Origin: Priapulus caudatus
Lineage: Eukaryota > Priapulida > Priapulimorpha > Priapulimorphida > Priapulidae
Length of the DNA stretch: 23,147 nucleotides
Assembly: GCF_000485595.1 (NCBI RefSeq)
Contig: NW_014580296.1
Location: forward strand, 9,664-32,810
Direction of reading: 5' to 3'
A program made the position numbers and the translations under genes. Below, in pieces: positions 18,131-23,147 of the stretch. The notes under the pieces were generated by a model. The model ran no database searches and was not told where the DNA came from. It worked only from the letters and a program-made list of their open reading frames with translations. Numbering within the stretch: the stretch's first letter is position 1; each line of letters begins with the position of its first letter.

Positions 18131-20091
18131 TATGGGCACCCAGGTTAAGATATAATTTGCGCGAACAAATTCGCAGCCGGTCTAGATTACCCCAGTCTCA
18201 ATGTTACCCGCCTATGGGCGCACACAGGTTAAGATATAATTTGTGCGAACAATTCCAGACCAGTCTGAGACCAGTCTGAGATTACCCCCCAGTCTGAATT
18301 CACGCCTCCTATGGGCACCCGATATAAGATCTAATTTGCGCGAACAATTCAGACCAGTCTGAGATTACCCGTCGACGCATTTACGCTCTCGCTATGGGCA
18401 CCCAGGTTAAGATATAATTTGGCGCAACAATTCCAGCCCGGCTCCTGAAGATTACCCAGTCTGAATTTACCCTCCTATGGGCACCCGGGTTAAGATATAA
18501 TTTGCGCGAAACAATTCAGACAGTCTGAGATTACCCGTCTGAATTTACCCTCCTGTAGGCACCCGGGTTAAGATATAATTTGCGCGATACAATTCCAGAC
18601 CGGTCTGGATTACCGCCAGTCTGAATTTACCGCTCCTTTGGGCACCCGGGTTAAGATATAATTTGCGCAAACAATTCCAGACCGGTCTGAGATTACCCAG
18701 TCTGAATTTACCCGCCTATGGGCACCGCGGTTAAGATATAATTTGCGCGGCGAACAATTCAGCCCCGGTCTGAGATTACCGCCAGTCTGAATTTACCCTC
18801 CTATGGGCCAGCAGGTTAAGACATAATTTGGCGTGAACAGTTCGCAGCTCGGACTGGAGATTACCCCCAGTCTGAATTTACCCCTATGGCTGACAAGTTT
18901 AAGATATAATTTGTGCGAAGCAATTCCAGACCGGGTCTGAGATTACGCCCAGTCTAAATTTACCCTCCTATGGGCACACAGGTTACGATATAATTTGCGC
19001 GACCAATTCCAGCCGGTCTGAGAACCCAGTCTGATTTACCCCTCCTATGGGCACCCAGGTTAAAGATATAATTTGCGCAAACAATTCCAACCCGGTCTGA
19101 GATTACCGCAGTCTGAATTTACCCTCCTATGGGCACCCAGCTTAAGATATAATTTGCGCGAACAATTCCAGCCCAGTCTGAATTTACCCGCCTATGGGCA
19201 CACAGGTTAAGATAAAATTTGCGCAAACAATTTCAGCCCGGCCTGAGATTACCCCAGTCTGAATTTACCCTCCTATGGGCACCCAGGTTAAGATATAATT
19301 TGCGCGAACAATTCCAGCCCGGTCCTGAGATTACCGCAAGTCTGAATTTACGCCTGCGCATGGGCACCCAGGTGTAAGATATAATTTGCGTGAAGCAATT
19401 CCAGCCCGGTCTGAGATTACCCCAGTCTGAATTTACCCGCCTATGGGCACACAGGTTAAGATATAATTTGTGCGAACAATTCCAGACCAGTCTGAGATTA
19501 CCCCAGTCTGAATTTACCCTCCTATGGGCACCCAGGTTAAGATATAATTTGCGCGAACAATTCCAGCCCGGTCTGAGATTACCCCAGTCCTGAATGTTAC
19601 GCCTCCTATGGGCACCCGGGTTAAGATATAACTTGCGCGAACAATTCCAGACCAGTCTGAGATTACCCGTCTGAATTTACCCTCCTATGGGCACCCAGGT
19701 TAAGATATAATTTGCGCGAACAATTCCAGCCCGGTCTGAGATTACCCCAGTCTGAATTTACCCCTATGGCACCCGGGTTAAGATATAATTTGTGCGGGCG
19801 AACAATTCCAGACCAGTCTGAGATTACCCGTCTAAATTTACCCTCGGGCACCCGGGTCAAGATATAATTTTGCGCGAGCAATTCGCGACCGGTCTGAGAT
19901 TACCCCAAGTCTGAATTTACCCTCCTTTGTGGCACCCGGGTTAAGATATATATTGGCGCAAACAATTCCAGACGCGGTCTGAGATTACCCCAGTCTGAAT
20001 TTACCCGCCTATGGGGCACCGGTTAAGATATAAGATTTGCGCGAACAATTCCAACCACCCAGTCTGAATTTACCCTCTACTGCCAGACTAA
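18131..20091. repeat. Satellite of about 24 copies, roughly 82-bp monomer
   Basis: The monomer consists of TATGGGCACCCAGGTTAAGA, TATAATTTGCGCGAACAATT, CCAGACCGGTCTGAGATTAC and CCCAGTCTGAATTTACCC in that order. The phrase AAGATATAATTTGCGCGAAC or a close variant recurs about every 80-84 bases, some 24 times, with many single-base indels. The second half of the monomer (GGTCTGAGATTACCC, CAGTCTGAATTTACCC) closely resembles the transposon terminus at 20141-20181, so the array probably grew inside or from that element. Frames through it are repeat artefacts. Confidence 0.93.
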
Positions 20092-20181
20092 TCTCAGACT
20101 GTGGCCACGGCCGTCTCATTATCCAGCGCTGCTACGAGGTGCTGGGGTAATTTCAGACTGGGTAATCTCAGACCGTGACAC
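20092..20181 (-). mobile_element. Transposon terminus adjoining the satellite
   Basis: Read on the minus strand, the end starts TGTCACGGTCTGAGATTACC and goes on with CAGTCTGAAATTACCCCAGC, then AATGAGACGGCCGTGGCC. It matches the fragment at 10664-10780 in opposite orientation. The satellite is joined to its inner side. The matching left end beyond 18131 was not found, since the polypyrimidine tract lies there instead. Confidence 0.65.
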
Positions 20182-20300
20182 TGGTATGGCGCCGGTATGA
20201 GTACATGCACAATAAATAATTAATACTAACAGCCATAACATTAAGTAACGGTAAACAGCAAAATTGTTGGCAACAACAGTGTGCGTCAGTAAGTGTTTAG

Positions 20301-20865
20301 GACGTGATATTCGTCCGAGCATCGGACACATGCTGTTTCGTATGCGCTATTCGTCCGAGCAGTTGCTGCGGGCATAGCGCTGTTCATGTTGTATTACTAA
20401 ATGTAATATAATGCTTACTGCTAGTCTAGGGAGTCGCCCTAACTCTCCAAGCCTATCTCTAATACTAACACAATCTAACCTACAAGCTATTTATTAACCG
20501 ACATCGGTTTGCTTATATAGGTGAATGATAGTACCAACACTAACTATGGTGTATAACATACACATACGCGCAACGCATGTATGGCAGGGGCGTCACAGCC
20601 GTAGGGCTGCGTAGCAAAACGCAAGGCAAAAGCCTAAAGGGCAAAATATAAGCCTAATACTAATATAATATAATATATTAGAATAATTATAATTTTACGA
20701 GCTGTCTAGATTTTAACACCCCAGACCCCCCTATCACACATTCCTACTTTCTCGGCACTAGAGGCGTGCGTGGCGCTCTAGGCGGCACGCTAACATCAGA
20801 ACTGCTGCCGAACGAATAGCCCATACGAACAGGTGTCGGGCGATGCTCGGACGAAATCTCACGTC
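20301..20865. mobile_element. 565-bp inverted-repeat element
   Basis: The left end ACGTGATATTCGTCCGAGCA, continuing TCGGACACATGCTGTTTCGT, is matched in reverse on the right by ACGTGAGATTTCGTCCGAGC and TCGCCCGACACCTGTTCGTA. The arms are about 60 bases with scattered mismatches. AAGTGT lies just outside both ends (20292-20297 and 20867-20872), a possible decayed six- to eight-base target duplication. The interior is AT-rich with no transposase. Confidence 0.6.
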
Positions 20866-20869
20866 GAAG

Positions 20870-21893
20870 TGTAATAATCAGTACATACTATAGATGCCAA
20901 GGGCGAACTTAAATCAGTGTTTGTTGTTGTTGCGTTGGTGTGGGTACTGGTACTGGGTAGCTGGTGGTGCAGTGGCTGAAGACAAGTATATACAGAGAAG
21001 GTATATAGTGTGTGGAACTATATATAATTGTTCTCGAGGTGCATGGTGTTGTGGTGCTGGTGGCCTCGTCGTTCAACGAAAGAGAACATGGGTCTCCACA
21101 TAAACGCAATGTGCATTTACATCAATATAAAAGATAATATTATATATGCATATAATAGGTTTAGGGTTATGGTTTAGGCTTAGGGTTAGGAATTAGGGTT
21201 AGGGTTAGGCCACATTGGTTTTATTGGACGCAATGTTCTCTATCCTTGTCGGTGTTGTCTGTTGACGTGTTGCGACATGTACAGCAGCAGTGGCAAAGCT
21301 ATTATACTTACTAAAATTAATCTTGACGTTTTCTCTTAATATCTATTCCGCACAGTCGTTGGAGTCCTTTCGCGTCTCGATATATAGTCCCTTGGACTTT
21401 GAGACTTTACTTATACTATCGAGTTACGAGGATAGTTTCTCAGTTGATGAAACTTACATTCCAAAGACGAAGTGAAAGTTGCATTTTGCATTGTACGTGT
21501 GCGCCATTCTAACGAGCAGCTTAAAATAAAACCAATTCGGACGGTGGCTATTTAGTGAAGAGTCATAACCGCATGCGCAGCTTAGCGTAATAGTAGAATG
21601 AATGACACATAATGGCATAGCAAGTCTAGCCTACATATATTATACGCCAATATACCAAACAGCGGTGTACCCGTATAAGGAATAATCTTCAAACTCTGAT
21701 GTACTACTACACAAACAGGGGAGATTCAAGTTAGTCAAAATCAATAGATCAACACAGCGGATTGCAGTAGAAAGAATTGGCAGTAGGCCTAGCCAGTAAA
21801 TTAAGTCATCGGGGAAGAAGAAGACAAATTCTGATCATAAAGTGGCAGTAGCGAAAAATTCTCATGTTTATATTCATAATTCTTTTTCTTTAA
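20870..21893. other. Stretch without a gene
   Basis: No supported coding region. It contains the short TTAGGG tract listed separately. Near 21536 the words TTCGGACGGTGG repeat a 12-base part of the Helitron 3' hairpin at 11870, but without the rest of that terminus. Confidence 0.5.
21157..21210. repeat. Short interstitial TTAGGG tract
   Basis: About nine TTAGGG-type units with variants (TTTAGGG, TTATGG, TTAGGC). The plus strand is G-rich, opposite to the telomere-like array at 9627-10130. Confidence 0.85.
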
Positions 21894-21904
21894 ATTTATT
21901 ATCT

Positions 21905-22021
21905 AATTTGATATAGGGGCAGACAGAGAGAGCTAGGAGGCAGTAGAGAGAGAGGAAGAGAGCGGGGGCAAGAAGGTCAAACAGACGAGGGGAGAGCAGA
22001 GAGGAGAGAGGGGGGCAAGAG
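21905..22021. repeat. Polypurine (GA)-rich tract
   Basis: A purine-rich run of GAGAG and GGGG words ends at an ambiguous base (22022) right before the 24-bp array. Confidence 0.8.
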
Positions 22022-22029
22022 NATACTAT

Positions 22030-22460
22030 AATGCACACGTTAACACATACATTAATGCACACGTTAACACATGCATTAATGCACACGTTAACACATACAA
22101 TAATGCACACGTTAACACATACAACAATGCACACGTGCATTGTTGTATATGTTAACGTGTGCATTAATGTATGTGTTAACGTGTGCATTATTGTATGTGT
22201 TAACGTGTGCATTATTGTATGCGTAAATACCTGCATTAATGTATGGGTTTAAGTGTGCATTATTGTATGTGTTAACGTGTGCATTAATGTATGTGTTAAC
22301 GTGTGCATTAATGTATGTGTTAACGTGTGCATTGTTGTATGTGTTAACGTGTGCATTAATGCATGTGTTAACGTGTGCATTACGTTAACACATACAATAA
22401 TGCACACGTTAACACATACATTAATGCACACGTTAACACATGCATTAATGCATACGTTAA
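22030..22460. repeat. 24-bp minisatellite with two orientation switches
   Basis: The unit AATGCACACGTTAACACATA plus CATT (with ATT/ACA/GCA variants) runs forward at 22030-22133. It then runs in reverse complement at 22134-22382 and forward again to about 22460. Near 22119-22145 the switch is a hairpin around GCACACGTGC, and near 22370-22395 it is ACGT-GTGCATT-ACGT. Long hairpins or cruciforms are expected. Frames through it are repetitive artefacts on both strands. It lies in the intron before the first SLC22 exon. Confidence 0.92.
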
Positions 22461-22508
22461 CACACACGCGCACGCGTGGCAATAACATCATGTCTTGCTC
22501 TCGCCTAG

Positions 22509-22895
22509 CCGTGGAGATCCTAGCGCCAGAACGTCGCTCCTACATGTCCGTGCTCATATGGGTGTTCTATGCTTTTGGCTATATGGCACTCGCTGGCATT
22601 GCATCCCGATGGAACAGCTGGCGCACCCTGGTGCTCATCACCACGCTACCAGCAGCGTTGTTCTTCCCGTATTACTGGTGAGCTGAGATATAGGCATATA
22701 GCAATTTGTTGTTCTTTATTCTCGTCATATTTCTATTGCTTTTCGCCTTTTCTTTCTGCTGCTGCTTCTTTTTCTTTTTCTCCATCATCACTATCATCAT
22801 CGTCGACGTCGTCGTCGTCATAATCATCATAATCATTATCATCATCATCGTCGTCGTCATTGTCGTCGTCATCATTATCATCATCATCGTCGTCG

Positions 22896-22928
<33 letters not shown>

Positions 22929-23104
22929 ACTTTTGTTTCAACGCGGGTCCGTGTGCTTGTAGGCTGCTGCCTGAATCCCCACGCTGGCTGATGACGTCAG
23001 GTAGGCTAGAGAAGGGAAATGCGATGATCAGAACGATAGCCCGAGTGAACAAGAGAGAGATACCACACGCCGCCATCGAGAAATTGAATGTGAGCGAGAG
23101 AATA
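22509..23104 (+). CDS. SLC22-type organic ion transporter, two exons (partial gene)
   Basis: Exon 22509-22677 and exon 22963-23104 join in phase 2 across a TG|G Trp codon. The first exon follows the acceptor CTCGCCTAG and ends at GTGAGC; the second follows TGCTTGTAG and ends at GTAAGC. The product reads VEILAPERRSYMSV, two hydrophobic membrane segments (SVLIWVFYAFGYMALAGIA and LVLITTLPAALFFPYYW), then LLPESPRWLMTSGRLEKG and a charged cytoplasmic loop. The E...P..R motif before a membrane helix and the PESPRWL motif after the sixth helix are typical of SLC22 major facilitator transporters, which carry organic cations, anions or carnitine across the plasma membrane. About 104 residues of an expected 500-600 are in view; the rest lies upstream and beyond the window. 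The substrate cannot be told. It is the only clear host gene here. Confidence 0.85.
22690..22935. repeat. Intronic pyrimidine tract and ATC/GTC triplet repeat
   Basis: The 285-base intron between the two transporter exons is filled by a T-rich tract (to about 22785), then ATC and GTC triplets in alternating blocks up to about 22928. The last run is more than eight ATC units. Long isoleucine/valine and methionine frames on the two strands are artefacts of the repeat. Confidence 0.9.
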
Positions 23105-23147
23105 GTAAGCTTACATAGATAAGCTTACATAAAAGGTTGCGCGTGAG

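Noticed and set aside
17254-18279. Serine/proline-rich and glutamate-rich frames on both strands.
   Set aside because: They are translations of the polypyrimidine tract with no independent coding evidence.
21530-21550. Second Helitron 3' end suggested by TTCGGACGGTGG.
   Set aside because: Only 12 bases match. The second hairpin arm and the CTRR end are missing.
21874-22491. Cysteine/valine- and methionine/histidine-repeat frames on both strands.
   Set aside because: They are artefacts of the 24-bp minisatellite, whose period is a multiple of three.
22706-23122. Long frame with isoleucine/valine repeats running into the transporter exon.
   Set aside because: It reads through the intron's triplet repeat. 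The splice sites and family motifs show that only 22963-23104 is coding.

Overview
This is a stretch of eukaryotic, almost certainly animal (metazoan) DNA. The evidence is spliced genes with GT-AG introns, several metazoan transposon classes, microsatellites and TTAGGG/CCCTAA-type telomere-like repeats. It is AT-rich, repeat-dense and gene-poor. The mix of a Gmr1-like Ty3/gypsy element, a THAP-type ISL2EU-like transposon, a Helitron, a Penelope-like fragment and many small inverted-repeat elements fits a marine invertebrate. The Gmr1-type domain order was originally described from deuterostomes, so a tunicate or other invertebrate deuterostome is a reasonable guess but is not proven.

Layout. 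1-2880: no convincing gene, apart from a promoter-like block with a possible tiny first exon near 1957. 2887-3375 (+): the GIY-YIG endonuclease end of a Penelope-like retroelement, followed by a TG microsatellite. About 4484-8786 (-): a decayed Ty3/gypsy-type retroelement with a candidate 5' LTR, broken gag, zinc knuckle, protease, integrase H2C2 finger and reverse transcriptase. The integrase finger lies before the RT, its catalytic core is missing, and a 449-bp inverted-repeat element sits inside the gag region. 9627-10130: a telomere-like CCCTAA-variant array of 130/106-bp higher-order units. 10664-12630: a transposon end fragment, a 454-bp foldback element with TA duplications, and the 3' end of a Helitron carrying remains of at least two helicase copies. 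12944-14827 (-): a three-exon THAP plus DDE transposase gene whose frame is completely open and whose catalytic residues are present. 15360-17080: permuted repeat blocks, a tRNA-Met-like pseudogene and hairpins. 17290-18125: a polypyrimidine tract. 18131-20091: about 24 copies of a roughly 82-bp satellite that shares sequence with the adjoining transposon end. 20301-20865: another inverted-repeat element. 21157-21210: a short TTAGGG tract. 22030-22460: a 24-bp minisatellite that changes orientation twice. 22509-23104 (+): two exons of the only clear host gene, an SLC22-type (organic ion transporter) major facilitator protein running off the window end.

The genes do not form a pathway; this is a transposon graveyard next to, or within the introns of, a host transporter gene. 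The most intact mobile gene is the THAP-DDE transposase. The most unusual structures are the flipping 24-bp array beside the SLC22 splice acceptor, the satellite built partly from a transposon terminus, and the rearranged Helitron and gypsy remnants. Splice sites, homology and repeat boundaries were all read by eye; no alignment or database search was run.
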